From: Mycobacterium sp. GA-1841 | Lineage (GTDB): Bacteria; Actinomycetota; Actinomycetes; Mycobacteriales; Mycobacteriaceae | Assembly (NCBI RefSeq): GCF_001954135.1 | Contig: NZ_MBEQ01000095.1 | Location: 62,001 to 126,000 of the forward strand | DNA length: 64,000 bases | Direction of reading: 5' to 3' | Shown: positions 9,613-17,225 of the stretch, piece by piece | Layout of the letters: each line of letters starts with the position of its first letter | Position numbering within the stretch: the first letter of the stretch is position 1 | Notes under the pieces: model-generated | Seen by the model: only the letters and a program-made list of their open reading frames with translations | Databases searched by the model: none | What the model was told of the DNA's origin: nothing | Made by a program: the position numbers and the translations under genes

Positions 9613-10665
9613 TCAGGCCTTCGCCTTCTCGGCTTCCTGTTCGCGTTTGATCTCCAGTGCGATGTCGATCAGCTGGTCTTCCTGACCACCGATCAGCTTG
9701 CGCTGGCCGACACGGAGCAATAGCTCGTGGGCGGGCACCCCGTAACGTTCGCCCTGGCGCACCGCATGCTTGAGGAAGCTGGAGTACACCCCCGCGTAAC
9801 CCATCACCAGGGCGTTGCGGTCCAGCAGGCACTCGGCCGGCATCGCCGGGGCGACAACCTCTTCGGCGGCGTCGGCGATGTCGAAGAAGTCGATGCCGGT
9901 CTTGACGCCGATCTTGTCGAACACCCCGACCAGCGCCTCGACCGGGGCGTTGCCCGCACCCGCGCCGAACCGGCGGCACGAGCCGTCGATCTGCTTGGCA
10001 CCGGCGCGCACCGCCTCGACCGAGTTGGCCACGCCCAGGCCGAGGTTCTCGTGGCCGTGAAAACCGACCTGCGCATCGTTACCGAGTTCGGCAACCAGGG
10101 CCGACACCCGATCGGCGACGCCCTCGAGCACCAGCGCACCGGCGGAGTCGACGACGTAGACGCACTGGCAGCCGGCATCAGCCATGATCCGGGCCTGTTT
10201 GGCCAGCTTCTCCGGGCTGATGGTGTGGCTCATCATCAGGAACCCGACGGTCTCCAGGCCCAGTTCACGTGCCAGCCCGAAGTGCTGGATCGAGACGTCG
10301 GCCTCGGTGCAGTGGGTCGCGATCCGGCAGATCGAGCCACCGTTGTTCTGGGCTTCCTTGATGTCTTCCTTGGTGCCCACACCCGGCAGCATCAGGAAGG
10401 CGATCTTGGCTTCCTTGGCCGTCTCGGCGGCCAACTTGATCAGCTCCTGCTCCGGCGTTTTGGAGAACCCGTAGTTGAAGCTCGACCCGCCCAGGCCGTC
10501 GCCGTGGGTCACCTCGATGACCGGCACACCGGCGGCATCCAGCGCGGCGACGATCGCGCCGACCTCGTCCTTGGTGAACTGGTGCCGCTTGTGATGCGAC
10601 CCGTCGCGCAGCGACGTGTCGGTCATCCGGACGTCCCAGGCGGAATTGAAGAAAATGTCGCTCAT
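9613..10665 (-). CDS. hsaF: 4-hydroxy-2-oxo acid aldolase (sterol ring A/B fragment)
   Basis: Cleaves the 4-hydroxy-2-oxohexanoate made from the sterol A/B-ring fragment to pyruvate and propanal. The 350-residue protein has the DRE-TIM metallolyase start (TDTSLRDGSHHKRHQF), the metal-site HGHENLG motif and the family C-terminus. It forms a channelling complex with HsaG: the two genes overlap by 4 bp (ATGA), and the order hsaE-hsaG-hsaF matches Rv3536c-Rv3534c of M. tuberculosis. Expected to be part of the KstR regulon through the operator upstream of hsaE. The enzyme also acts on shorter homologues in related pathways, but context favours the sterol role. Confidence 0.95.
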   Translation of the reverse strand: MSDIFFNSAWDVRMTDTSLRDGSHHKRHQFTKDEVGAIVAALDAAGVPVIEVTHGDGLGGSSFNYGFSKTPEQELIKLAAETAKEAKIAFLMLPGVGTKEDIKEAQNNGGSICRIATHCTEADVSIQHFGLARELGLETVGFLMMSHTISPEKLAKQARIMADAGCQCVYVVDSAGALVLEGVADRVSALVAELGNDAQVGFHGHENLGLGVANSVEAVRAGAKQIDGSCRRFGAGAGNAPVEALVGVFDKIGVKTGIDFFDIADAAEEVVAPAMPAECLLDRNALVMGYAGVYSSFLKHAVRQGERYGVPAHELLLRVGQRKLIGGQEDQLIDIALEIKREQEAEKAKA

Positions 10666-11582
10666 GCTTGGCCTCCTCCGGCCGGGGCGGCCAGGCGCTC
10701 TTTGGCGATCTCCTCGCCGACCTTGGTCGCCGCCGCGGTCATGATGTCCAGATTTCCAGCGTAGGGCGGCAGGTAGTCACCGGCACCCTCCACTTCCACG
10801 AATACCGTGACCAGGTGGTTTCCACCGTTTACCACCGACGGTTCGTCGAACTGCGGCTCGTTGAGCAGGCGGTAGCCGGGCACATAGGTCTGCACCTCGG
10901 CCACCACGTCTTTAATCGACTGCGTGATCGCGGCGTGGTCAGCATCTTCAGGGATCGCGCAGAAGATGGTGTCGCGCATGATCATCGGCGGCTCGGCGGG
11001 GTTCAGGATGATGATCGCCTTGCCGTTGGCCGCCCCACCGATGTTCTGCACACCGGCGCTGGTGGTCTTGGTGAACTCATCGATGTTGGCCCGGGTGCCC
11101 GGGCCGGCCGAGGCCGACGACACCGACGCCACGATCTCGGCGTAGGGCACGTCCACCACACGAGAAACCGCGTAGACCATAGGAATGGTTGCCTGGCCAC
11201 CGCAGGTGACCATGTTGACGTTGGGCGCATCCAGGTGCGCGCGCAGGTTGGCCGGCGGGATCACGCCGGGCCCGACCGCCGCGGGGGTCAGGTCGATGGC
11301 CCGGATTCCGGCCTCTTCATAGCGCGGGGCGGCGTCCCGGTGCACGTAGGCGCTGGTGGCCTCGAACACCAGATCCGGCTTCTCGGCCTGGGCCAGCAGC
11401 CAATCCACGCCCTCGTGGGAGGTTTCCAGACCCAGCTTGCGGGCCCGGGCCAAGCCCTCGGACTCCGGATCGATGCCGATCATCCAACGCGGCTCGAGCC
11501 ACTCCGAACGCAACAGCTTGTACAGCAGGTCGGTGCTGATGTTGCCCGACCCGACGATCGCGACAGACGCTTTGTCAGCCAT
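10662..11582 (-). CDS. hsaG: Acylating propanal/acetaldehyde dehydrogenase
   Basis: Converts the aldehyde released by HsaF to propionyl-CoA (or acetyl-CoA) with NAD+ and CoA. The 306-residue protein has an N-terminal Rossmann motif (VAIVGSGNIS) and the catalytic cysteine in MVTCGGQAT. The ATG at 11582 has a good AAGGAG Shine-Dalgarno and gives the family start MADKASVAIVG; the frame is open further upstream to 11681, but that extension looks non-coding. Overlap with hsaF and the 11-bp gap to hsaE indicate one operon. Confidence 0.95.
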   Translation of the reverse strand: MADKASVAIVGSGNISTDLLYKLLRSEWLEPRWMIGIDPESEGLARARKLGLETSHEGVDWLLAQAEKPDLVFEATSAYVHRDAAPRYEEAGIRAIDLTPAAVGPGVIPPANLRAHLDAPNVNMVTCGGQATIPMVYAVSRVVDVPYAEIVASVSSASAGPGTRANIDEFTKTTSAGVQNIGGAANGKAIIILNPAEPPMIMRDTIFCAIPEDADHAAITQSIKDVVAEVQTYVPGYRLLNEPQFDEPSVVNGGNHLVTVFVEVEGAGDYLPPYAGNLDIMTAAATKVGEEIAKERLAAPAGGGQA

Positions 11583-11593
11583 AAATCGGCTCC

Positions 11594-12379
11594 TTATTCG
11601 AAACTCAGTCTTACTGAACCTAACCCGGCGAAGTCGGCGACGAAATCGCTGCCCGGGGGTGCATCTATCGCACGCGTGCACGAGCCCGGCAACACGATGT
11701 CCCCGGCCTTGAGCCGCACCCCGAAGCTCTCCACCTTGCGGGCCAACCAGGCCACCGCGGTCACCGGATTTCCCAGCACCGCATCGCTGCGTCCCTCGGC
11801 CACGACCTCACCGTTATTGGTCAGCACCGCGTCGATGTTGCAGATATCGATGTCCTTGGGCGAGACTCGCGCCTCGCCCAGCACCCAGCCGGCACTGGAA
11901 GCGTTGTCGGCGATGGTGTCGCACAACTTGATCTGCCAGTTGGTGATGCGGGTGTCGATCAACTCGATCGCCGGGACGAACGCGGCCGTCGCAGCCAACA
12001 CGTCCTCCTCGGTGCAGCCCGCACCGGGCAGGTCATCGGCGAGGATGAACCCGACCTCGACCTCGACCCGCGGGTACAAAAATCGCCCGGCTTTGACCGG
12101 GACGTCTTGGAAGACCTCCATCTCGTCGAGGAGATGGCCGTAGTCCGGCTCGTCGACACCCATCATGTCCTGCATCGCCTTGCTGGACAGCCCGACCTTG
12201 TGGCCGACGATCTTGGCGCCCTCGGCCACCCGCTGGCGGATGTTGATCAGCTGGATCTCGTAGGCATCCACCACATCGATATCGGGATGGCCATCGGTCA
12301 ACGGGGTCATCGGAACCCGGCTGCGCTCGGCCTGGGCCAGGTCGGCGGCCAGCTGGGCACGCACCTCGTCACTAAGCAT
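11594..12379 (-). CDS. hsaE: 2-hydroxyhexa-2,4-dienoate hydratase
   Basis: Hydrates the C6 dienoate released by HsaD from the sterol rings, giving the substrate of HsaF. The 261-residue protein is of the MhpD/4-oxalocrotonate decarboxylase family (KIVGHKVGLSSKAMQ, EVEVGFILADDL, AGDIVLPGSCT). It is the first gene of hsaE-hsaG-hsaF and is divergent from kstD, with a KstR box between them. The orthologue is Rv3536c. Confidence 0.94.
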   Translation of the reverse strand: MLSDEVRAQLAADLAQAERSRVPMTPLTDGHPDIDVVDAYEIQLINIRQRVAEGAKIVGHKVGLSSKAMQDMMGVDEPDYGHLLDEMEVFQDVPVKAGRFLYPRVEVEVGFILADDLPGAGCTEEDVLAATAAFVPAIELIDTRITNWQIKLCDTIADNASSAGWVLGEARVSPKDIDICNIDAVLTNNGEVVAEGRSDAVLGNPVTAVAWLARKVESFGVRLKAGDIVLPGSCTRAIDAPPGSDFVADFAGLGSVRLSFE

Positions 12380-12437
12380 TCTGGTGAAGTCCCCTCACTT
12401 CTTTGACCGGGGGTGTTGTTGTAACGCCGGCCAATTC

Positions 12438-12451
12438 TATAACGTGTTCTA
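12438..12451. promoter_or_regulatory. KstR operator between hsaE and kstD
   Basis: TATAACGTGTTCTA fits the published KstR consensus TnnAACnnGTTnnA at every fixed position. It ends one base before the kstD ATG (12453) and lies 59 bp from the hsaE start, so one site could control both divergent operons. KstR releases DNA on binding sterol-derived CoA thioesters. Confidence 0.9.
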
Positions 12452-12452
12452 C

Positions 12453-14132
12453 ATGACTGGACAGGAGTACGACGTCGTCGTGGTCGGGAGCGGCGCTGCC
12501 GGCATGGTCGCCGCCCTCACCGCTGCCCACCAGGGCCTCTCGACAGTAGTCGTAGAAAAGGCCCCGCACTATGGAGGTTCCACTGCGCGGTCAGGTGGCG
12601 GCGTGTGGATCCCGAACAACGAGATTCTCCAGCGCGACGGGGTCAAGGACACCCCCGATGCCGCCCGCACCTACCTGCACAAAATCATCGGTGACGTGGT
12701 GCCGGCGGAGAAGATCGACACCTACCTCGACCGCTCGCCGGAGATGCTGTCGTTCGTCCTGAAGCACTCCCCGCTCAAGCTGTGCTGGGTGCCCGGGTAC
12801 TCCGACTACTACCCCGAGACGCCCGGCGGCAAGCCCACCGGCCGCTCGGTGGAACCCAAGCCGTTCAACGCCAAGAAGCTCGGCGTCGACGAGAAGGGCC
12901 TGGAGCCGCCGTACGGCAAGGTGCCGATGAACATGGTGGTGATGCAGCAGGACTACGTCCGGCTCAACCAGCTCAAGCGTCATCCCCGCGGCGTGCTGCG
13001 CAGCATCAAGGTCGGTGTCCGGTCGGTGTGGGCCAACGCCACCGGCAAGAACCTGGTCGGCATGGGCCGCGCGCTGATCGCGCCGCTGCGCATCGGCCTG
13101 CAGAAGGCTGGGGTTCCGGTCCTGCTGAACACCGCGCTGACCGATCTCCACGTCGAGGACGGCGTCGTGCGTGGCATCTACGTGGTCGATCCCCGCGACG
13201 GAAATGCCGAACCGCAACTGATCCGGGCACGTCGCGCGGTGATCCTGGGCTCCGGCGGATTCGAGCACAACGAGCAGATGCGGGTGAAGTACCAGCGCGC
13301 GCCCATCACCACCGAATGGACCGTCGGCGCGGTCGCCAACACCGGTGACGGCATCCTTGCCGCCGAAAAGCAAGGCGCCGCACTCGAATTCATGGAGGAC
13401 TCGTGGTGGGGCCCGACGGTTCCCCTCGTCGACTCCCCGTGGTTCGCGCTCTCCGAGCGCAACTCCCCCGGCTCGATCATCGTCAACATGGCCGGCAAGC
13501 GGTTCATGAACGAGTCGATGCCGTATGTCGAGGCCTGCCACCACATGTACGGCGGCGAATACGGCCAGGGCCCCGGTCCCGGCGAGAACATCCCGGCCTG
13601 GCTGATCTTCGACCAGCAGTACCGCGACCGGTTCATCTTCGCGGGACTGCAACCCGGACAGCGCATTCCGAAGAAGTGGTTGGAATCCGGCGTCATCGTC
13701 AAGGCCGACACCCTCGAGGAGCTGGCCGCCAAGACCGGTCTGCCCGCCGACGCGTTCGCCGCGACCATCGACCGGTTCAACGGCTTCGCCCGCTCCGGGG
13801 TGGACGAAGATTTCCACCGCGGCGAGAGTGCTTACGACCGCTACTACGGCGACCCGACCAACAAGCCCAATCCCAACCTCGGCGAGATCAAGCACGGCCC
13901 GTTCTACGCGGCCAAGATGGTGCCCGGCGACCTGGGCACCAAGGGCGGCATCCGTACCGACGTGCGCGGCCGCGCACTGCGCGACGACAACTCCGTGATC
14001 GAGGGTCTCTATGCGGCAGGTAACGTCAGCTCACCGGTGATGGGTCACACCTATCCCGGCCCGGGCGGCACCATTGGTCCCGCCATGACGTTCGGGTACC
14101 TCGCAGCACTCGACATTGCAGGGAAGAAGTAG
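12453..14132 (+). CDS. kstD: 3-ketosteroid delta-1-dehydrogenase
   Basis: FAD enzyme that introduces the 1,2-double bond into 3-ketosteroids such as androstenedione, the step before ring-B opening. The 559 residues have an N-terminal FAD motif (VVVVGSGAAGMVAAL), the catalytic-domain region (GTKGGIRTDVRGRALRDD) and the C-terminal FAD-binding stretch (GLYAAGNVSSPVMGHTYPG). Length is close to the M. tuberculosis enzyme Rv3537. The ATG at 12453 was chosen over an in-frame ATG at 12384 because it gives the family N-terminus; the longer reading would also run through the KstR operator. hsd4B follows with no gap. Confidence 0.96.
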   Translation: MTGQEYDVVVVGSGAAGMVAALTAAHQGLSTVVVEKAPHYGGSTARSGGGVWIPNNEILQRDGVKDTPDAARTYLHKIIGDVVPAEKIDTYLDRSPEMLSFVLKHSPLKLCWVPGYSDYYPETPGGKPTGRSVEPKPFNAKKLGVDEKGLEPPYGKVPMNMVVMQQDYVRLNQLKRHPRGVLRSIKVGVRSVWANATGKNLVGMGRALIAPLRIGLQKAGVPVLLNTALTDLHVEDGVVRGIYVVDPRDGNAEPQLIRARRAVILGSGGFEHNEQMRVKYQRAPITTEWTVGAVANTGDGILAAEKQGAALEFMEDSWWGPTVPLVDSPWFALSERNSPGSIIVNMAGKRFMNESMPYVEACHHMYGGEYGQGPGPGENIPAWLIFDQQYRDRFIFAGLQPGQRIPKKWLESGVIVKADTLEELAAKTGLPADAFAATIDRFNGFARSGVDEDFHRGESAYDRYYGDPTNKPNPNLGEIKHGPFYAAKMVPGDLGTKGGIRTDVRGRALRDDNSVIEGLYAAGNVSSPVMGHTYPGPGGTIGPAMTFGYLAALDIAGKK

Positions 14133-14993
14133 ATGCCAATCGATCTCGACAAGGCGCTGGGCGCCGAGCTGGAACCCATCGAATTCTCCTGGACCAGCAG
14201 CGACATCCAGCTGTACCACCTGGGACTCGGCGCCGGCGCCGATCCGATGAGCGCGAGCGAGCTGAGCTACCTCGTCGACGGCACCCCGCAGGTGCTGCCG
14301 ACGTTCGGCAACGTCGCCGCCAGCTTCCACATGACCGAGCCGCCCAAGGTGCAGTTCCCGGGCATCGACATCGAGCTGTCCAAGGTGCTGCACGCCAGCG
14401 AAGGGGTCAGCGTGCCCGGCCCGATCCCGACCAGCGGAACCGCCAAGTCGGTGCAACGCTTCACCGAGATCTGGGACAAGGGCAAGGCCGCCGTCATCGT
14501 CAGCGAGTCCACCGTGACCGACGAGTCCGGCAAGGTGCTGTGGACCACCAAGCGGTCGATCTTCGCCCGCGGTGAAGGGGGCTTCGGCGGCGAGCGCGGA
14601 CCCGCGACGTCGGCTGAATTGCCCGACCGCGCACCGGATATCGAGATTTCCCTACCCACACTGCCGCAACAGGCACTGCTGTACCGGCTCTGTGGTGACC
14701 GCAATCCGCTGCACTCGGACCCGGCGTTCGCGGCAGCGGCGGGCTTCGACCGGCCGATCCTGCACGGGTTGTGCACCTACGGCATCGGCTGCAAGGCCAT
14801 CGTCGACAACCTGCTCGACGGCGACGTGTCCCAGGTGGCGTCCTATGGAGCGCGCTTCGCCGGCGTCGTGATCCCCGGCGAGACCCTGCAGGCCAACATC
14901 TGGAAAGAAGACGGCAAGTTCATCGGCGTACTGACGGTGCCGTCGCGGGACAACGCCGTCGTGCTGTCGGGTGTGGAGCTCGTTCCGGCGTAG
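14133..14993 (+). CDS. hsd4B: MaoC-type (R)-2-enoyl-CoA hydratase Hsd4B
   Basis: Hydrates 2-enoyl-CoA intermediates during sterol side-chain beta-oxidation. The 286-residue double hot-dog protein carries the hydratase-2 motif in its C-terminal half (CGDRNPLHSDPAFAAAAGF, then RPILHGLCTYG), with the Asp and His expected to activate water. The start codon directly follows the kstD stop, so the two are co-transcribed from the KstR-controlled promoter. The orthologue is Rv3538, which likewise follows kstD. Confidence 0.92.
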   Translation: MPIDLDKALGAELEPIEFSWTSSDIQLYHLGLGAGADPMSASELSYLVDGTPQVLPTFGNVAASFHMTEPPKVQFPGIDIELSKVLHASEGVSVPGPIPTSGTAKSVQRFTEIWDKGKAAVIVSESTVTDESGKVLWTTKRSIFARGEGGFGGERGPATSAELPDRAPDIEISLPTLPQQALLYRLCGDRNPLHSDPAFAAAAGFDRPILHGLCTYGIGCKAIVDNLLDGDVSQVASYGARFAGVVIPGETLQANIWKEDGKFIGVLTVPSRDNAVVLSGVELVPA

Positions 14994-15047
14994 CCTCGTT
15001 CTTTTCTTTCTCCCCCTCGCTTTGTCACGCTTTCTTTGCCCCGCTTT

Positions 15048-15090
15048 GTCACGCTGGAGTGGCTGTCGACCTCGACGGCCACTCCAGCGT
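15048..15090. repeat. REP-like palindrome, copy A
   Basis: The left arm GTCACGCTGGAGTGGC is followed by an inner GTCGA/TCGAC pair and the right arm GCCACTCCAGCGT. The outer stem is 13/13 perfect. The first of four related palindromes in this block, upstream of the nuclease-like gene and just after hsd4B. Confidence 0.85.
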
Positions 15091-15129
15091 TGCATTGGAG
15101 GGCATTCCGGACGGCATGTCCTCGCCACT

Positions 15130-15175
15130 GTCACGCTGGAGTGGCCGTCGCCGCCCATAGCCACTCTGGCGTGAC
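15130..15175. repeat. REP-like palindrome, copy B
   Basis: The left arm is identical over 16 bases to copy A, and the right arm is GCCACTCTGGCGTGAC (14/16 complementary). Same orientation as copy A and 39 bp after it, in the spacer before the nuclease-like gene. Confidence 0.85.
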
Positions 15176-15329
15176 AAAGAGCGAAGGCCGTGACAAAGCC
15201 AAGGCCGTAGCACATCCGGTCGTCCCCGTCATCTGTCACGTCAGCGGGGCTGTGGACAACGAACGTCACACCAGCGTCTGTGGATAATCGAGGTGACGGA
15301 TACGGCCTTGCGTTGCACACTCTCTCGTC

Positions 15330-16175
15330 ATGGGGGAACCATTCGTCGGCAGTGAGGCCGTCGCCAACGGAGAGCTACGCAAGAGTGCTCTACGCACCAA
15401 ATACACCAGGGTATTTCGGGACGTCTACGTCAGTCCGGGCACCGAGCTCACGCCGCTCGCCCGCGCCAAGGCCGGTTGGTTGTGGTCCCGACAGCGCGGC
15501 GTCGTCGCCGGTAATTCAGCCGCGGCGGTTCACGGCGCCAAGTGGGTGCCGGCCGATTCTCCGCTGGAGATGATCCATTCCAACCGCAATCCCCTTGCCG
15601 GGCTGCATGTTCGAACTGAGGCAATCGAAGACGACGAGATTGTCCGAATTGATGGTGTGCCGATCACCTCGGTAGCCCGTACCGCACTCGACATCGGCTG
15701 TTGGTATCCGCGAGACGACGCGGTCGCCGCGCTCGATGCACTCGCTCGCGCAACCGATCTCAAAGCCGCCGACGTCGAACTGCTGACTCAGCGATACGCC
15801 CGGCGCCGAGGCGTTCACCGGGCCCGGATTGCCTTGGACCTGATGGACGGCGGTGCACAGTCACGACAGGAAACCTGGCTTCGACTGGTACTGATCGACG
15901 GCGGTCTACCTCGACCGCAAACCCAGATCGCGGTTTTCGACGGGCCAGGCGACCCGTTCGCCTACCTCGATATGGGCTGGGAAGACATCCAAGTCGCCGC
16001 CGAGTACGACGGCGAGGATCATCGGGCCAGCAGCCGGCGGTACAACTGGGATCTCAGACGCGCCGAGCGGCTACAACGGCAGGGTTGGCTCAACGTCCGG
16101 GTGGCCGCCGGCGTCCGCAAGGGCGAAATTCTGCGGCGGGTGAATGCTGCCCGCGCCCAACGATCGTCACGCTAG
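15330..16175 (+). CDS. AbiEi-like/DUF559 (Vsr-type nuclease fold) protein
   Basis: No function established. The 281-residue protein starts with a winged-helix-like region of the AbiEi antitoxin kind (LRTKYTRVFRDVYVSPGTELT, AGNSAAAVHGAKW) and ends in a DUF559-like region with a PD-(D/E)XK flavour (QSRQETWLRLVLIDGGLP, AAEYDGEDH, RRAERLQRQGWLNVRV). Such proteins are common orphans in mycobacteria. It stands alone between kstD-hsd4B and the secretion-like pair, with two palindromic repeats on each side. Its last codons and stop lie inside repeat copy C, so the repeat contributes to the coding end. No cognate toxin gene is next to it. Confidence 0.75.
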   Translation: MGEPFVGSEAVANGELRKSALRTKYTRVFRDVYVSPGTELTPLARAKAGWLWSRQRGVVAGNSAAAVHGAKWVPADSPLEMIHSNRNPLAGLHVRTEAIEDDEIVRIDGVPITSVARTALDIGCWYPRDDAVAALDALARATDLKAADVELLTQRYARRRGVHRARIALDLMDGGAQSRQETWLRLVLIDGGLPRPQTQIAVFDGPGDPFAYLDMGWEDIQVAAEYDGEDHRASSRRYNWDLRRAERLQRQGWLNVRVAAGVRKGEILRRVNAARAQRSSR

Positions 16176-16211
16176 CGCGGCATTCGACGGCGAGGGCCAC
16201 TCTGGCGTGAC
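16166..16211. repeat. REP-like palindrome, copy C (degenerate)
   Basis: The arms GTCACGCTAGCGCGGC and GCCACTCTGGCGTGAC pair at 13 of 16 positions. It overlaps the stop codon (16173-16175) of the preceding gene. Same orientation as copies A, B and D. Confidence 0.7.
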
Positions 16212-16247
16212 AGTCACTGGCGGGCAGCAGACTCCCCCACGCCCAAT

Positions 16248-16293
16248 GTCACGCTGGAGTGGCCGCCAAGTCCGACAGCCACTCTGGCGTGAC
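16248..16293. repeat. REP-like palindrome, copy D
   Basis: Both arms are identical to those of copy B (left GTCACGCTGGAGTGGC, right GCCACTCTGGCGTGAC) but the loop sequence differs. This means conservation of the arms rather than a recent whole-unit duplication. Confidence 0.85.
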
Positions 16294-16360
16294 AAAGCGA
16301 CGACAAAGCGACGGGCAAGCAAGCGCGACAAGCAAGCGTGACAACGCGACGGCCGAAACC

Positions 16361-16400
16361 GCTTGGCCGCAGCTATATCCGCTTGGCCGCAGCTACATCC
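16361..16400. repeat. Two 20-bp tandem units over the end of the PE-like gene
   Basis: GCTTGGCCGCAGCTATATCC is followed at once by the same 20 bases with one change. The second unit contains the stop codon (16393-16395) of the minus-strand gene. Probably a slippage duplication. Confidence 0.8.
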
Positions 16401-17196
16401 GCTTCCAGAGATCGTCTCCGCCGGAATGGCGTGGCGGCTCATGCGGGACCGGGGACACCGGGGCCGGCCCCGGAGCGGGCCGGCTGTCACTGGGCCCGGC
16501 CGCCGCTGGCGGCGCGGATGCAGGCGGAGCGGACGATACCGGAGGCGCCGAATGCGGAGCCGCCGACGCAGCCCCACCGGAGCGGTCGTTCAGCTGAGTC
16601 TCGCGAGCATCCAGCCCGGCCTCGCGCCGGTCCTGAGCCGTATCGCGGTCGTTCTGCTGTGTCTCGCGATCGTCTTGCTGCTTGTCCCGCTCGTTGAGCT
16701 TGGCCTCGCGCTCGTCTTGCTGTTGCTGTGGATTCGGACCGCCAGGGCCGCCCGGACCACCGGGCTGGCCGGCGCCGGGTGCACCGCCACCGTTCTCTCC
16801 GCCGCCCTTGGCGCCTTCCATGGCCTTCATCAACGGTTCCATCAGCGAGCCGAACTGCCCGCCCATCTGACCTGCCATCTGGGCGGGTTGACCGGCCATT
16901 TGGCCCATCTGGCCGAGCTGCCCCATCATCTGGCTGAGCTGACCGACACCCTGGCCGCCGGACTCGTCGGCCTTCTCGTAGGCGCCCTGGGCGTCGGAGA
17001 GCTTGCCGTTGAACATGTTCTCCTTGGCCGACAGCGCTGTCACATTCGTGGTCAGCGATGCGGCCAGCGTCGGCACGATTCCGGCGATCGTCATGCTCAT
17101 CGCGTCCTCGCCGGGCTGAATCGACGGCAGGTCCGGAAGCTGTACCTCTGCGGCGCTCCAGTTGAGCGCACCGGGAGTTGTGAGCGGACTAGACAC
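16393..17196 (-). CDS. Type VII secretion (PE/Esp)-like protein with disordered charged tail
   Basis: No exact family recognised. The first ~100 residues read as a helical hairpin of the WXG100/PE kind (IVPTLAASLTTNVTALSAKENMFNGKLSDAQGAYEKADESG) and end in YEKAD, which fits the YxxxD/E type VII secretion signal. Then follow Gln/Met-Gly repeats (MMGQLGQMGQMAGQP), Gly/Pro stretches, a strongly charged segment of about 50 residues (DEREAKLNERDKQQDDRET) and an Ala/Pro tail. The GTG at 17196 is chosen for its AAAGAGG site 7-8 bp upstream; a start at 17232 would overlap the upstream gene. It is 29 bp downstream of the PPE-like gene and is probably co-expressed and co-secreted with it. Confidence 0.75.
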   Translation of the reverse strand: MSSPLTTPGALNWSAAEVQLPDLPSIQPGEDAMSMTIAGIVPTLAASLTTNVTALSAKENMFNGKLSDAQGAYEKADESGGQGVGQLSQMMGQLGQMGQMAGQPAQMAGQMGGQFGSLMEPLMKAMEGAKGGGENGGGAPGAGQPGGPGGPGGPNPQQQQDEREAKLNERDKQQDDRETQQNDRDTAQDRREAGLDARETQLNDRSGGAASAAPHSAPPVSSAPPASAPPAAAGPSDSRPAPGPAPVSPVPHEPPRHSGGDDLWKRM

Positions 17197-17225
17197 CGTT
17201 GCTACCTCTTTCTCGTAGAGACAGG

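Noticed and set aside
10668..12143. Long open frame (491 codons) on the plus strand
   Set aside because: Antisense to hsaG and hsaE, which have clear families; low-complexity Arg/Gly/His composition is what high-GC codon bias produces in the opposite strand.
12591..13895. Long open frame (434 codons) on the minus strand
   Set aside because: Antisense shadow of kstD with no family-like motif and no ribosome site.
15001..16345. Repeated palindromes as a CRISPR array
   Set aside because: Only four units, irregular spacing, repeats are themselves long palindromes and a gene lies between them; no spacers of constant length and no cas genes.
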